DNA of 64,000 nucleotides, from the NCBI RefSeq assembly GCF_007858435.1, contig NZ_VIGW01000009.1:44344-108343 (forward strand). The letters run 5' to 3'. A model generated the notes under the pieces. The model made no database searches, was not told the DNA's origin, and saw nothing but the letters and a program-made list of their open reading frames with translations. The DNA comes from Tsukamurella asaccharolytica. Lineage in GTDB: Bacteria > Actinomycetota > Actinomycetes > Mycobacteriales > Mycobacteriaceae. Positions 36,687 to 49,889 of the stretch are shown here, in pieces. The translations under genes were made by a program, and so were the position numbers. Position 1 is the first letter of the stretch; every line of letters starts with the position of its first letter.

Positions 36687-37031
36687 TCAGCGGTGGGGGT
36701 AGCAGCGGCCGGGTTCCCACCGCCCGGGAACCCAGCGGCCCTGCTCGTACCAGCCGGGATTCCATCGGGGCTGGACCCAGTAGCCGGGATGCCAGCCCCA
36801 CCGGTCCACCCAGCCGGGCCGCCAGTAGCCGCCCTGCCAGTAGCCCGGGTGCCAGCGGCCCTGGGTCCAGTAGCCGCCTACCCAGCGGCCCGGTTCGCAC
36901 CATCCCTGCCCGGGGTGCGAGACCGCGGGGGTCGGGGCGGCGGCGGCCGTGGTGGCCGCCACCGTCCCCAGGGGTGCCATTACTCCAGCAGCGACCAGTA
37001 CGCCGGCCGCGAGCGTTCTCATCCGTGTCAT
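36687..37031 (-). CDS. secreted Trp/Gly/Tyr-rich repeat mini-protein, function unknown
   Basis: 114 residues. Signal peptide to about residue 32 (TAAAA-APTPAV). The mature part is almost wholly built from short units such as GRWVGGYW, GRWHPGYW, GGYWRPGW, WGWHPGYW and PRWNPGWY. It holds 14 Trp within about 70 residues, plus two Cys bracketing the repeats (GWCEPG and GRCYPH), which could close the domain with a disulfide. I do not recognise a characterised family; similar YxWGxW-like repeats occur in uncharacterised exported proteins. ATG at 37031, with Met4 as alternative. Convergent with nrdH. Confidence 0.75.
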   Translation of the reverse strand: MTRMRTLAAGVLVAAGVMAPLGTVAATTAAAAPTPAVSHPGQGWCEPGRWVGGYWTQGRWHPGYWQGGYWRPGWVDRWGWHPGYWVQPRWNPGWYEQGRWVPGRWEPGRCYPHR

Positions 37032-37114
37032 GCCGTGACGGTACGCCTGGTGTGACCTGGAACACTAGACCTATTTACACAGGTCAGGGTGTCTTTGGGG
37101 AATAACCCTGAGGG

Positions 37115-37501
37115 TTAGCTGTACACCGGTCCCGTGTATTTCTCGCCCGGGCCCTGGCCCGGTTCGTCCGGGTGGCTACTGGATTCACGAAAGGCGAGCT
37201 GCAGTGACTTCAGGCCGTCGCGGTACGGGCCCGCGTGCGGGCCGAGATACTCGACCGATGCCGTGGTCAGGCCCGCCAGTGCGGTAATGAGGCGCCGGGC
37301 CTCGTCGAGGTCGAAGTGCGGGCTCTCGCGCGGGTCGAAAACGGCCGTCTCGTCGCCCTCCGCGGCCGTGAGGCCGAGCTTCTCCGCCGCGGCGCTCATC
37401 AGCAGCATCCAGGCGCTCGAGATCACCTCGATCGACGGCGAGTCCGCGACCAGGCGTTCCAGGGTGTCGGGCTCGGGGGACGAATTCGGATTCTCACTCA
37501 C
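37115..37501 (-). CDS. DUF1844 family protein
   Basis: 128 residues. The conserved core is [23 protein letters not shown], then [21 protein letters not shown] and a C-terminal [16 protein letters not shown]. Both match the small DUF1844 proteins that commonly sit beside infC in actinobacteria. Function is unknown; the two helices suggest a helical bundle. The GTG start at 37501 is divergent from, and almost touches, the infC promoter region. Confidence 0.8.
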   Translation of the reverse strand: MSENPNSSPEPDTLERLVADSPSIEVISSAWMLLMSAAAEKLGLTAAEGDETAVFDPRESPHFDLDEARRLITALAGLTTASVEYLGPHAGPYRDGLKSLQLAFRESSSHPDEPGQGPGEKYTGPVYS

Positions 37502-37507
37502 GACTGC

Positions 37508-37831
37508 TACACTGTCATGTGCGACCGCTCCGGTTCTGTCCGGGGCAGCAAGTGGAGTCCACTCCCACCACGTCGACCTCAGGTCGGCTGGTCCGGTCGC
37601 CGCCGCGGATTCCGTGAGGAATTTCCGCTGCGGTCTCCTCGTTGGGGGAGGGGTCGATCGTCGGCGTACGCCGTCGGAGGCCCGAATCGGTCGGTGTGGG
37701 CCCCGTCAGGCGAAGAGCCTGGTCGGGGCCTTTTCGCTGTGTGGGACTTGGGTGGGCCTCGTCGGCTGCGCGGCGGTCAACGAGTGAAGACCGCTCGCAC
37801 CACGACACGAGCACCTATTCAAGGAGGCCCC
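37508..37831 (+). promoter_or_regulatory. long infC leader with probable promoter
   Basis: A -10 like TACACT at 37508-37513 would start a leader of about 310 nt with no recognised gene. A terminator-like hairpin sits in it at 37699-37734 (separate entry). The infC reading frame is open through the whole leader because of high GC, so an N-terminally extended protein is formally possible but not supported by family length. Confidence 0.35.
37699..37734 (+). terminator. terminator-like hairpin (putative attenuator) in the infC leader
   Basis: GGCCCCG (37699-37705) pairs with CGGGGCC (37724-37730). Inside them CAGGC pairs with GCCTG around loop GAAGA, and TTTT follows at 37731-37734. A factor-independent terminator about 100 nt before the infC start fits transcriptional attenuation of the infC-rpmI-rplT operon. 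Confidence 0.55.
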
Positions 37832-38422
<591 letters not shown>

Positions 38423-38469
38423 CGACACACGTCGCGCCCGGCAGTAGAACGAGACAGAGAGACGAACAC

Positions 38470-38664
38470 ATGCCGAAGAACAAGTCCCACAGCGGTACCT
38501 CGAAGCGCTTCAAGATCTCGGGGAGCGGCAAGGTCCTGCGCCAGAAGGCCGGCCGTCGCCACCTCCTCGAGCACAAGAGCTCGCGCGTGACCCGTCGCCT
38601 CGACGGCGTGGCCGAGGTCGCGCCCGCCGACGTGCGTCGCATCAAGAAGCTGCTCGGCAAGTAA
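38470..38664 (+). CDS. rpmI: 50S ribosomal protein L35
   Basis: 64 residues with the family pattern [38 protein letters not shown] and C-terminal [13 protein letters not shown] small, highly basic protein of the large subunit, located between infC and rplT as in nearly all bacteria. Confidence 0.97.
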   Translation: MPKNKSHSGTSKRFKISGSGKVLRQKAGRRHLLEHKSSRVTRRLDGVAEVAPADVRRIKKLLGK

Positions 38665-38714
38665 GCCGCCCCCGGTACCCGCTAGAACTTTTCATCACGT
38701 AAGGACGAAGACCT

Positions 38715-39095
38715 ATGGCACGCGTCAAGCGCGCAGTGAACGCTCAGAAGAAGCGTCGTTCCATCCTCGAGGCCTCGAAGGGCTACCGCGGTCAGCGGTC
38801 GCGCCTGTACCGCAAGGCCAAGGAGCAGCAGCTCCACTCGCTCACCTACGCGTACCGCGACCGTCGTGCGCGCAAGGGCGACTTCCGCAAGCTGTGGATC
38901 ACCCGTATCAACGCCGCCGCGCGGGCCAACGACCTGACGTACAACCGCCTGATCCAGGGCCTCAACCTGGCCGGCGTCGAGGTCGACCGCAAGAACCTCG
39001 CCGAGATCGCCGTCTCGGACCCGGCCGCCTTCACCGCGCTCGTCGAGATCGCCCGCAAGGCGCTTCCCGCCGACGTGAACGCGCCCGTCGCGTAA
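38715..39095 (+). CDS. rplT: 50S ribosomal protein L20
   Basis: 126 residues starting [37 protein letters not shown], then the globular domain [29 protein letters not shown]20 binds 23S rRNA early in assembly and in many bacteria controls its own operon. AAGGA lies just upstream of ATG 38715. The next gene starts 1 nt after its stop. Confidence 0.98.
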   Translation: MARVKRAVNAQKKRRSILEASKGYRGQRSRLYRKAKEQQLHSLTYAYRDRRARKGDFRKLWITRINAAARANDLTYNRLIQGLNLAGVEVDRKNLAEIAVSDPAAFTALVEIARKALPADVNAPVA

Positions 39096-39096
39096 C

Positions 39097-39894
39097 TTGA
39101 CGCAGCACTCGCAACGACCCGCGGACCAGCTCTTCACGGAGCGGACCCCGCGGGTCGTTGCCGCTTCCAAGCTCCTCCGCGCCGCCGGCCGCCGCAAGGC
39201 GGGGCGGTTCCTCGCGGAGGGCTCCAACGCCGTCACCTCTGCGCTCGCCGCGGGCCTCGTCGACGAGCTCTTCGTCACCGAGGAGGGCGCCGAGCGGTAC
39301 CCCGACCTGCTCATGGGCGGCGCGGCGTACGTGACCGAACGAGCCATGCGGGGCCTGTCCGACACGGTCACCCCGCCCGGCATCGTGGCAGTCTGCCGGG
39401 CCCTACCCGAGGCGCACGTGCCCGACGGTGCGCGGCTGGTCGCCGTCCCCGTCGACGTCGCGGAGCCCGGCAATGCGGGCACCGTCATCCGCGTGGCCGA
39501 CGCCGTCGGCGCCGACGCCGTGGTCCTGGCCGGCGACGCCGTCGACCCGATGAACGGCAAGGTCGTCCGCGCCTCCGCCGGTTCCGTCTTCCACCTGCCC
39601 GTCGTGCAGGAGCGCGACGCCGCCGCGGCGCTCGCCCAGCTCAAGGCCTCGGGCCTGACGGTGCTCGCAACCGCCGCCGACGGCGAGGTCTCGCTCGACG
39701 ATGCCGACGAGCTGCTCGCCGGCCCCACGGCCTGGCTGTTCGGCAACGAGGCACACGGCCTGCCGCGCGCCCTGCAGGCCCTCGCCGACTACCGCGTCGC
39801 CATCCCGATCCGCGGCCGTGCCGAGTCTCTCAACCTCGCGACCGCCGCGTCGATCTGCCTGTACGCGAGCTCGCGCGTGCAGAATCGGGGATAG
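39097..39894 (+). CDS. tsnR: SPOUT (TrmH/SpoU) family 23S rRNA methyltransferase
   Basis: 265 residues. The N-terminal L30e-like substrate domain (ASKLLRAAGRRKAGRFLAEGSNAV) is followed by the SPOUT knot: VPVDVAEPGNAGTVIRVADAVGADAVVLAGDAVDPMNGKVVRASAGSVFHLPV, LFGNEAHGL and IPIRGRAESLNLATAASICLYA, the SAM-binding motifs. It probably 2'-O-methylates rRNA. The TTG start at 39097 is the only in-frame option upstream of the conserved part. A 14-bp inverted repeat overlaps codons 5-22. Confidence 0.88.
   Translation: MTQHSQRPADQLFTERTPRVVAASKLLRAAGRRKAGRFLAEGSNAVTSALAAGLVDELFVTEEGAERYPDLLMGGAAYVTERAMRGLSDTVTPPGIVAVCRALPEAHVPDGARLVAVPVDVAEPGNAGTVIRVADAVGADAVVLAGDAVDPMNGKVVRASAGSVFHLPVVQERDAAAALAQLKASGLTVLATAADGEVSLDDADELLAGPTAWLFGNEAHGLPRALQALADYRVAIPIRGRAESLNLATAASICLYASSRVQNRG
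39111..39161 (+). repeat. 14-bp inverted repeat at the start of tsnR
   Basis: Arms GCAACGACCCGCGG (39111-39124) and CCGCGGGTCGTTGC (39148-39161) are perfectly complementary with a 23-nt loop. They lie 15 nt after rplT and inside the first codons of tsnR. This could reduce read-through into tsnR or sequester its start region. Confidence 0.6.
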
Positions 39895-39950
39895 GTCCTC
39901 ACCGGTTCCGGGTAGGACTACTCATCCGCGACGGCGCTCGCGCCGGAAGC

Positions 39951-41303
39951 ATGGTGACCATGAGATTCCTGCCCGCCCGCGCCGCGGTCCTCGACGGCAC
40001 CCCGGATACCCGCGACCGCGCCATCGACGTCGCCCGCCTCGCCAGCCTGCTGGTCGTCATGTTCGGCCACTGCGCGCTGTTGCTCGCCACCATCGCCCCG
40101 TCGGGCGTGTGGGTGGGCAACACGCTCGGCGCGCAGCCGTCGCTACAGCCCTTCACCTGGGTGCTGCAGGTGATGCCGCTCTTCTTCCTCGCCGGGGCTG
40201 CGAGCAGCGCCTACGGGCTGCGGCCCGGCACGGCGTGGGGTGGGTGGCTCGTCGGACGGGCGCAACGCCTGGCCCGGCCCGTGTTCTGGTACCTCGCGTT
40301 CTGGTCGGTCGCGCTGCTCGGGGCGCGGATGGCGCTGGGGGAGTCGAGCGCCGCGCGCCTCGGTGGGGAGTCCGTGGCGCTGCTGTGGTTCATCGGCGTG
40401 TACTTGCTGGTCCTGGCGTTCGTGCCAGCGCTGATGCGGTGCGGCCGCGCCGCGCTCGGCGGGATCGTCGTGGCGCTGCTGGCCGCGTCCGCTCTGTTCG
40501 ACGGTGCGCGCCTGGCCTCGGGCGCGCTCGAATGGGGCTTCCCGAACTTCCTGGTGGTGTGGCTGATCCCCGTCGTCATCGGCGTGGCCTACGCGCGGCG
40601 GATGATTCCGACCCGGTTCGCGCTGGCGGCCGCAGCGGTCGCGTTCGTCGCGGCTGTCGCCGCGGTCGTCGTGGGGCCGTACGACGTCCCGCTCGTCGTG
40701 ACCGGGGCCGAGACCTTCTCGAACAGCACACCGCCCACGTTTCTCCTGGGACTGCACTGCGTGTGGGTGAGCCTGCTGTTCGTCGCGGCGGCGCCCGCGA
40801 TCGGTCGCTGGGCCCGGAGCCCGCGGGTCTGGTACCCGGTGGCCGTCGGCAACGGCGGCGCGATGACGCTCTACCTCTGGCACATCCCCGCGATCGCCGT
40901 CGCCGCCTTCGCGCTGCACGCGGTGGGCATCGACGCGGTCGACCCCGCCCAGCCGGGCTTCTGGGGCCTGATGGCGTTGCGCGCGGTCGTCTTCGCGGTC
41001 GTGATGTTCGCGCTGTTCGTGCTGCTCTCGCCACTCGAGCACCGTCGGATCCCGTGGTGGGACCGCGCCGTTGCCGCCTCCGGGGCCCGCGGAGGAGTGG
41101 TCGGCGGGTTGGTCTGCGTCGCCGGGGTCGCGGTACTGCTGATGGCGAAGGAGGGGCTCGGATCGTCGCCGGGCTGGTGGGCGCTCGTCGTGTTCGTGGT
41201 GACACTCGGCGCGGCGAGGACGGTCGCTGGGACGACTCAGGCGGAGTTGCGCGCGCTCCGCGCCTCCGTGACCGACGGGGTGCCGGCACCATCGGATTCC
41301 TGA
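39951..41303 (+). CDS. integral membrane acyltransferase 3 family protein
   Basis: 450 residues with about ten membrane segments. RDRAIDVARLASLLVVMFGHCAL is the conserved N-terminal motif with Arg/Asp and a membrane His, and MTLYLWHIPAIAVAAFAL is the late His-containing motif of acyltransferase 3 proteins, which transfer acyl groups to sugars or glycolipids. The acceptor is unknown. ATG at 39951 or 39960. The last 67 bases overlap the 3' end of the convergent permease gene. Confidence 0.8.
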   Translation: MVTMRFLPARAAVLDGTPDTRDRAIDVARLASLLVVMFGHCALLLATIAPSGVWVGNTLGAQPSLQPFTWVLQVMPLFFLAGAASSAYGLRPGTAWGGWLVGRAQRLARPVFWYLAFWSVALLGARMALGESSAARLGGESVALLWFIGVYLLVLAFVPALMRCGRAALGGIVVALLAASALFDGARLASGALEWGFPNFLVVWLIPVVIGVAYARRMIPTRFALAAAAVAFVAAVAAVVVGPYDVPLVVTGAETFSNSTPPTFLLGLHCVWVSLLFVAAAPAIGRWARSPRVWYPVAVGNGGAMTLYLWHIPAIAVAAFALHAVGIDAVDPAQPGFWGLMALRAVVFAVVMFALFVLLSPLEHRRIPWWDRAVAASGARGGVVGGLVCVAGVAVLLMAKEGLGSSPGWWALVVFVVTLGAARTVAGTTQAELRALRASVTDGVPAPSDS

Positions 41304-42718
41304 ACGGCGTGTTCGCCGCCGGGAGCCCCGACGGTGGGCCCGGCCGCCACGATCGATGGCTGCTCGGGCGCGCCGGGGAGGAGGACGTTGAACAGCAGAT
41401 TGAGGACTACCGCCACGATCGCCGCCGCGCTGATGCCCGAATGGAAGATCACCACGAACCAGGAGGGGAAGGCGTGCCAGAAGTCGGTGGCGACCACCGG
41501 AATGAGCCCGAAGGCGATCGCGGCCGCGACGATGAGCAGGTTGTTGTTGCCTTGAAAGTCGACCTTGGCGAGTGTGCGGATCCCGCTTGCGGCGACGGTG
41601 CCGAACAAGACGATCCCGGCACCCCCGAGGACCGGCCCGGGGATCACGCTGAACGCGGCCGCTGCCATCGGGGACAGGCCGAGGAGCAAGAGGATCGCGC
41701 CGCCCGCAGCCACGGCGAACCGGCTCTTGACCCCAGTGAGCGCGACCAACCCGACGTTCTGCGCGAAGGCCGTGGCGGGAAACGAATTGAACATCGGCGC
41801 CAGCAGCGAGGTCGCCATGTCGGCCCGTAGCCCGTCGGCGACCCGCCGCGAGTCGACTTTCGTTCCCACGATCTCGCCGACTGCAAGGATGTCCGCGGTG
41901 GTCTCGACCATCGTCACCAGGATCACGACGGTGAGCGAGACGATCGCGCCGATCTCGAACATCGGTCCGCCGAAGGGGAAGGGGTGTGGCAGGGAGAACA
42001 CCGACGCCGTTCCCACCGCGCCGACGTCGGCGCGGCCGAGGATCAGGGCGACGACGGTGCCGACGACCAGCCCGAGCAGGACCGAAAGCCGGGACAACAC
42101 ACGCACCTTGCTGAGCAGGACGACGGCGAGAAAGGTGAACATCGCGAGGCCGATGCTCGGGAGCGCGGCGAAATCAGGATTGGTGACCTCCCGCCCGTCC
42201 ACCGTGATTGTCGGCGGCCCCGTGATCCACCTCGCCGCGACCGGCATCAGCGACAGGCCGATCACCGTGATGATCGAACCGGTCACGACGGGTGGGAAGA
42301 AGCGGATCACTCGCGCGAAGAACGGGGTGATGGCCAGGCCGATCGCCGCGGCCACCAGGAGCGACCCGAAAACGACGCGGAGCCCGTTGTCGGGGTCGCC
42401 GGCGAGGATAGTGAGAATCGTCGAGACGGTCGCGAAGCTGGTGCCCTGCACCAGCGGCAGTCGGCTGCCGAAGAACGGCACGGCGAGGGTCTGCAGCATC
42501 GTCCCCAGGCCGCTGACGAACAGCCCGCTCGCGACGAGGAGGGCTTTCTGTGCGGTGTCCAAGCCGGCCGCGCCGCCCACGATCAGCGGAACGGCGATGA
42601 CGCCGCCGAACATAGCGAGAATGTGCTGGACCCCGTAGCCGAGAGTCTTTCCGACGCCCAGGTACTCGTCCTCGGGTCGCGTGCGCGGCGTGCCGCCGTC
42701 CGTCGTCGTGATCGCCAT
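41237..42718 (-). CDS. NCS2 family nucleobase (xanthine/uric acid type) permease
   Basis: 493 residues with 12-14 predicted membrane segments. GYGVQHILAMFGGVIAVPLIVGGAAGL opens the fold, and VQGTSFATVSTI and VVTGSIITVIGLSLMPVAARW are conserved. FAQNVGLVALTGVKSR carries the NCS2 signature QN-x-G-x4-TGV-x-SR, which favours xanthine or urate over uracil. The ATG at 42718 precedes the first membrane segment. The 3' end overlaps the convergent acyltransferase gene by 67 bp. Confidence 0.9.
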   Translation of the reverse strand: MAITTTDGGTPRTRPEDEYLGVGKTLGYGVQHILAMFGGVIAVPLIVGGAAGLDTAQKALLVASGLFVSGLGTMLQTLAVPFFGSRLPLVQGTSFATVSTILTILAGDPDNGLRVVFGSLLVAAAIGLAITPFFARVIRFFPPVVTGSIITVIGLSLMPVAARWITGPPTITVDGREVTNPDFAALPSIGLAMFTFLAVVLLSKVRVLSRLSVLLGLVVGTVVALILGRADVGAVGTASVFSLPHPFPFGGPMFEIGAIVSLTVVILVTMVETTADILAVGEIVGTKVDSRRVADGLRADMATSLLAPMFNSFPATAFAQNVGLVALTGVKSRFAVAAGGAILLLLGLSPMAAAAFSVIPGPVLGGAGIVLFGTVAASGIRTLAKVDFQGNNNLLIVAAAIAFGLIPVVATDFWHAFPSWFVVIFHSGISAAAIVAVVLNLLFNVLLPGAPEQPSIVAAGPTVGAPGGEHAVQESDGAGTPSVTEARSARNSA

Positions 42719-42860
42719 GTCCCGACGGTAGGCAGCCCGCCCCGCCGAACCATTGCCTCGATGTGACGAGTGTGTTGCATCATGCGAGCGCAATGGTGCG
42801 AAGTCCCGATCCGTCGCGCCGAACACCGCCGGGCGCCGGCCGACCCCGTACCAGCGGTAA

Positions 42861-43991
<1,131 letters not shown>

Positions 43992-44041
43992 CGCCGACGC
44001 ACCCGGCACCGCATAATTCCCCCAGGAGAAGGACTTCCACC

Positions 44042-46510
44042 GTGCGCGTTGCACAGTCATGGCTCACTGAGATCCTCCGCCGCGACACCCCGGACTGGGG
44101 CGTCACGGCCGAGGAGCTGGACGCGGGATTCGTGCGCGTCGGCTTCGAGGTCGAGGAGGTCGACTCGCTCGACACCGTGACCGGCCCGCTGAAGATCGGC
44201 CGCGTCGCGCACATCGAGGAGCTCACGAACTTCCGCAAGCCCATCCGGTTCTGCCAGGTGGACGTCGGCGAGGCCGAGCCCCGCGGCATCGTGTGCGGCG
44301 CGCGGAACTTCGCCGAGGGCGACCTCATCGTGGCCGCCCTCCCCGGCGCGGTGCTGCCCGGCGGCTTCGAGATCGCCGCGCGGACGACGTACGACCACGT
44401 CTCCGACGGGATGATCTGCTCGGTCTCCGAGCTCGGCCTCGGCACCGATCACTCCGGCATCCTCGTGCTGCCGGCGGGCACCGCGGAACCCGGCGACGAC
44501 GCGAAGCCGGTCCTCGGCATGGACGACACCGTCATCGAGCTCAACGTGACACCCGATCGCGGCTACGCCTTCTCCGTCCGCGGCCTCGCACGCGAGCTCG
44601 CTTGCGGCTACGACCTCCCCTTCACCGACATCACCACCCCGTCGGACAAGGCCGGGAGCGGCAAGGGCGACGTCGACGTGACCGTCGAACCCGAGTCCGG
44701 CTGCACGCGGTTCACCGCGCTGCGCGTGGAGGGCATCGATCCGAAGGCCGTGAGCCCGTGGTGGCTGCAGCGCCGCCTGCTCACCTCCGGCGTACGCCCG
44801 ATCAGCCCGGCGGTCGACGTGACCAACTACCTCATGCTGCTCAGCGGCCAGCCGCTGCACGCCTTCGACGCCGACCGCGTGCGGGGCGGGCTGACGGTGC
44901 GCGCCGCGCGCGCCGGCGAGACCCTGGAGACCCTCGACCACGTCGAGCGCACGCTCGATCCCGAGGACACGGTCATCGTGGACGAGACCGGACCCGTCTC
45001 GCTCGCGGGCGTCATGGGCGGCGCGGGCACCGAGGTCGGCGACGACACGGTCAACGTCATCCTCGAGGGCGCGATCTGGAACCCCGTCAAGGTCTTCCGC
45101 ACCGGAAAGCGGCACAAGCTCAGCTCGGACGCCGCGAAGCGGTACGAGCGCACCGTCGATCCGGCGATCTCCGTGTGGACCGTCCGGGAGGCGGCGCGCC
45201 TGCTGACCGAGATCGCCGGCGGCACCGTCGTCGGGGAGATCACGGACCTGGGCTCCTACGACGAGCGCCCGCAGGTGACCATCGCGGCGGACCGTCCGGA
45301 CCGCGTCGCCGGGATCACCTACCCCCCGGGCACGACGGTGCGTCGTCTCACCCAGATCGGCTGCGCCGTCCAAGGCGAGAGCAGCCTGACGGTGACCCCG
45401 CCGACCTGGCGCCCCGACCTGACCATGGTCGCGGACCTGGTCGAGGAGGTGCTGCGGCTCGAGGGGCTGGAGCAGATTCCGCCGGTGCTGCCCGCCGCCC
45501 CCGGCGGACGGGGGCTCACTACCCGCCAGCGTCGCCGCCGCACCGTGAGCCGCTCGCTCGCGCACGCCGGCCACGTCGAGGTGCTCACCAGCCCGTTCCT
45601 GCCCGCCGGTGTCTTCGACACCTGGGGCCTGGAGGCCGACGACCCGCGCCGGAACACCACGACGGTGCTCAACCCGCTCGAGTCGGACCGGCCCTCGCTC
45701 GCGACCACCCTGCTGCCCGGCCTCCTGGAGATCCTGGCGCGCAACGTCTCCCGCGGTCAGCGGGACCTCGCGTTGTACACGATCGCCCAGGTCGTGCTGC
45801 CTTCGGAAACGACGGTGGCCGTCGATCCGATCCCCGTCGACCGTCGCCCGACCGCGGAGCAGATCGACGAGCTCAACGCTTCGCTGCCGAGCCAGCCCGA
45901 GCACGTCGCCCTCGTCTTCGCCGGTCGGCGCACCCCTGCCGGGCCGTGGGGCGAGGGCCGGGCCGCGGACGCGACGGACGCGTTCGAGGCGGTCCGCGAG
46001 ATCGGCCGCGCGAGCAACGTCGAGCTCACGCTCCGTGCGGCGCAGTACGCACCCTTCCATCCCGGACGCTGCGCGGAGGTTCTCGTCGGTGACGCCGTGA
46101 TCGGCCACGCGGGGGAGTTGCACCCCGCGGTGCTTGAGCGTGCCGGCCTCCCGGCGCGGACCTGCGCCGTGGAGCTCGACCTCGATGCGATCCCCCTGGT
46201 GGAGAACCTGCCCGCGCCGGTCGTCTCGCCCTTCCCGGCCGTGCTGCAGGACGTGGCGGTCGTCGTGGACGCCGACGTCCCGGCGGAGGCCGTTCGGGCC
46301 GCCCTGGCCGACGGCGCAGGGGAACTCCTCGAGTCGATCGTGCTCTTCGACGTCTTCGCCGGCGCGCAGGTCGGCGAGGGCCGCAAGTCCCTGGCTTTCT
46401 CGCTGCGGTTCCGTGCGGGCGATCGCACGCTGACCGAGGACGAGGCGTCCGCGGCCCGCGACGCCGCGGTGGCCACGGCGTCAGCGGCGGTCGGCGCCGT
46501 TCTCCGCTGA
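44042..46510 (+). CDS. pheT: phenylalanine-tRNA ligase beta subunit
   Basis: 822 residues. Domains in order: N-terminal tRNA-binding OB domain ([23 protein letters not shown]), B3/B4 editing region ([40 protein letters not shown]), B5, the inactive class II-like core, and a C-terminal FDX-ACB anticodon domain ([27 protein letters not shown]). GTG 44042 begins [12 protein letters not shown] as in homologs, with AGGAGAAGGA upstream. Length is normal. Confidence 0.97.
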   Translation: MRVAQSWLTEILRRDTPDWGVTAEELDAGFVRVGFEVEEVDSLDTVTGPLKIGRVAHIEELTNFRKPIRFCQVDVGEAEPRGIVCGARNFAEGDLIVAALPGAVLPGGFEIAARTTYDHVSDGMICSVSELGLGTDHSGILVLPAGTAEPGDDAKPVLGMDDTVIELNVTPDRGYAFSVRGLARELACGYDLPFTDITTPSDKAGSGKGDVDVTVEPESGCTRFTALRVEGIDPKAVSPWWLQRRLLTSGVRPISPAVDVTNYLMLLSGQPLHAFDADRVRGGLTVRAARAGETLETLDHVERTLDPEDTVIVDETGPVSLAGVMGGAGTEVGDDTVNVILEGAIWNPVKVFRTGKRHKLSSDAAKRYERTVDPAISVWTVREAARLLTEIAGGTVVGEITDLGSYDERPQVTIAADRPDRVAGITYPPGTTVRRLTQIGCAVQGESSLTVTPPTWRPDLTMVADLVEEVLRLEGLEQIPPVLPAAPGGRGLTTRQRRRRTVSRSLAHAGHVEVLTSPFLPAGVFDTWGLEADDPRRNTTTVLNPLESDRPSLATTLLPGLLEILARNVSRGQRDLALYTIAQVVLPSETTVAVDPIPVDRRPTAEQIDELNASLPSQPEHVALVFAGRRTPAGPWGEGRAADATDAFEAVREIGRASNVELTLRAAQYAPFHPGRCAEVLVGDAVIGHAGELHPAVLERAGLPARTCAVELDLDAIPLVENLPAPVVSPFPAVLQDVAVVVDADVPAEAVRAALADGAGELLESIVLFDVFAGAQVGEGRKSLAFSLRFRAGDRTLTEDEASAARDAAVATASAAVGAVLR

Positions 46511-46576
46511 CCCGCGCCGACGGCGGGTCGGTCGAGGGTGCTGCGCCGACGGGCTCCGACCTCTAACGTGGAGCCC

Positions 46577-47236
46577 GTGAGCGAGCCGCAGATCTTCCCC
46601 GAGGACTGGACCACGGCGCTCGTCCTGGTGGCGCACCCGGACGACCCCGAGTACGGCATGGCCGCGGCGGTGGCCCGGTGGACCGCGCAGGGCAAGACCG
46701 TCGCCTACGGACTCGCGACGTCGGGCGAGGCGGGCATCGAGGGGATGTCGCCGGGCACGGCGGGCCCCGTGCGCGAGGAGGAACAGCGACGGTCCGCCGC
46801 CGTCGTCGGCGTCGACGAGGTGCGGTTCTGGGGCTACCCCGACTCGCAGGTCACGAACACGCCGGAACTGCGGGAATCGGTGCGGAAGTCGCTCGCCCGC
46901 TACGAGCCCGACATCGTGATCACACTGTGGGGCGGCCCCGAATGGGCGCCCGGCGCGCCGAACCAGCGCGACCACATGGAGTTCACCCGTGCGGTCGCCG
47001 AGGCCGCCGCGGCCGCCGGCGTGAAGGCGTACCAGACCGCACCGGAGCCGACGTACATCGTCGACGTCACCGGGTTCACGGAGCGGGCCGTGGAATCGCT
47101 GGCCGAGCACCGGCAGTACCTCTCGGTGCTGGACCCGGTCACGCCCGTCATCGAGCAGGCCCGCCGGCAGGTCGACTCGGCGTGCCAGCCCCGCGGTGGG
47201 TTTCGGCACGCCGTGGGATTCCGCGACCTCGCGTAG
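46577..47236 (+). CDS. PIG-L/LmbE-type zinc deacetylase
   Basis: 219 residues. AHPDDPEY holds the catalytic AHPDD zinc motif. GLATSGEAGIEG and RDHMEFTRAVAEA supply the later His region, and VGVDEVRFWGYPDSQVTNTPELRESV is typical of LmbE/MshB relatives, which de-N-acetylate sugar conjugates such as mycothiol precursors. Which sugar it acts on is not visible. The GTG start at 46577 sits just before the first strand. Confidence 0.85.
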   Translation: MSEPQIFPEDWTTALVLVAHPDDPEYGMAAAVARWTAQGKTVAYGLATSGEAGIEGMSPGTAGPVREEEQRRSAAVVGVDEVRFWGYPDSQVTNTPELRESVRKSLARYEPDIVITLWGGPEWAPGAPNQRDHMEFTRAVAEAAAAAGVKAYQTAPEPTYIVDVTGFTERAVESLAEHRQYLSVLDPVTPVIEQARRQVDSACQPRGGFRHAVGFRDLA

Positions 47237-47284
47237 CCCAGCGGTTGCACCGCGCGCCGCCGGAGCGGGGACTCTGCGGGCGGC

Positions 47285-47509
47285 TCAGCTGAGGTGGAAG
47301 GCCTTGGTGATGTGGTTGCCGCGCCGGTGATCGCCCACCAGGCTGGGGCGGCCGCGCCCCATCTTCACCAGCATGGCGCGGTTCTCCACGCGCGGCGCGA
47401 AGCCGTCGAGGACGCGGTTGACGGTGCCCCGCAGGCCGCGCTCGGGGCGCGGCAGCGACAGCGGCTGCGTGAGGGCGTCGGTGTTCGTGGTCGGAAGGTC
47501 GTTGCGCAT
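47285..47509 (-). CDS. small basic hypothetical protein
   Basis: 74 residues (MRNDLPTTNTDALTQPL start, ending GNHITKAFHLS), rich in Arg, with no membrane segment or known domain. GAAGGA lies 6 nt before ATG 47509, an unusually good ribosome site here, and this is the main support for its being real. Divergent from the arginine operon. No function proposed. Confidence 0.45.
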   Translation of the reverse strand: MRNDLPTTNTDALTQPLSLPRPERGLRGTVNRVLDGFAPRVENRAMLVKMGRGRPSLVGDHRRGNHITKAFHLS

Positions 47510-47624
47510 ATCATGTCCTTCGGGTGCCGGGTTCGGATCGTTACTTCCTCCAGGGTGCCCAGGAGTCCTGATGGGCGGCTGGGCGGAACCTGTGGGTGTC
47601 GGGGCACGCGATTCCGAGCACGTG

Positions 47625-49885
<2,261 letters not shown>

Positions 49886-49889
<4 letters not shown>

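Noticed and set aside
37235-37831. N-terminally extended IF-3 reading through the leader
   Set aside because: The extension is Arg/Gly/Pro-rich without homology, crosses the terminator hairpin, and the conserved family start with a strong ribosome site lies at 37832.
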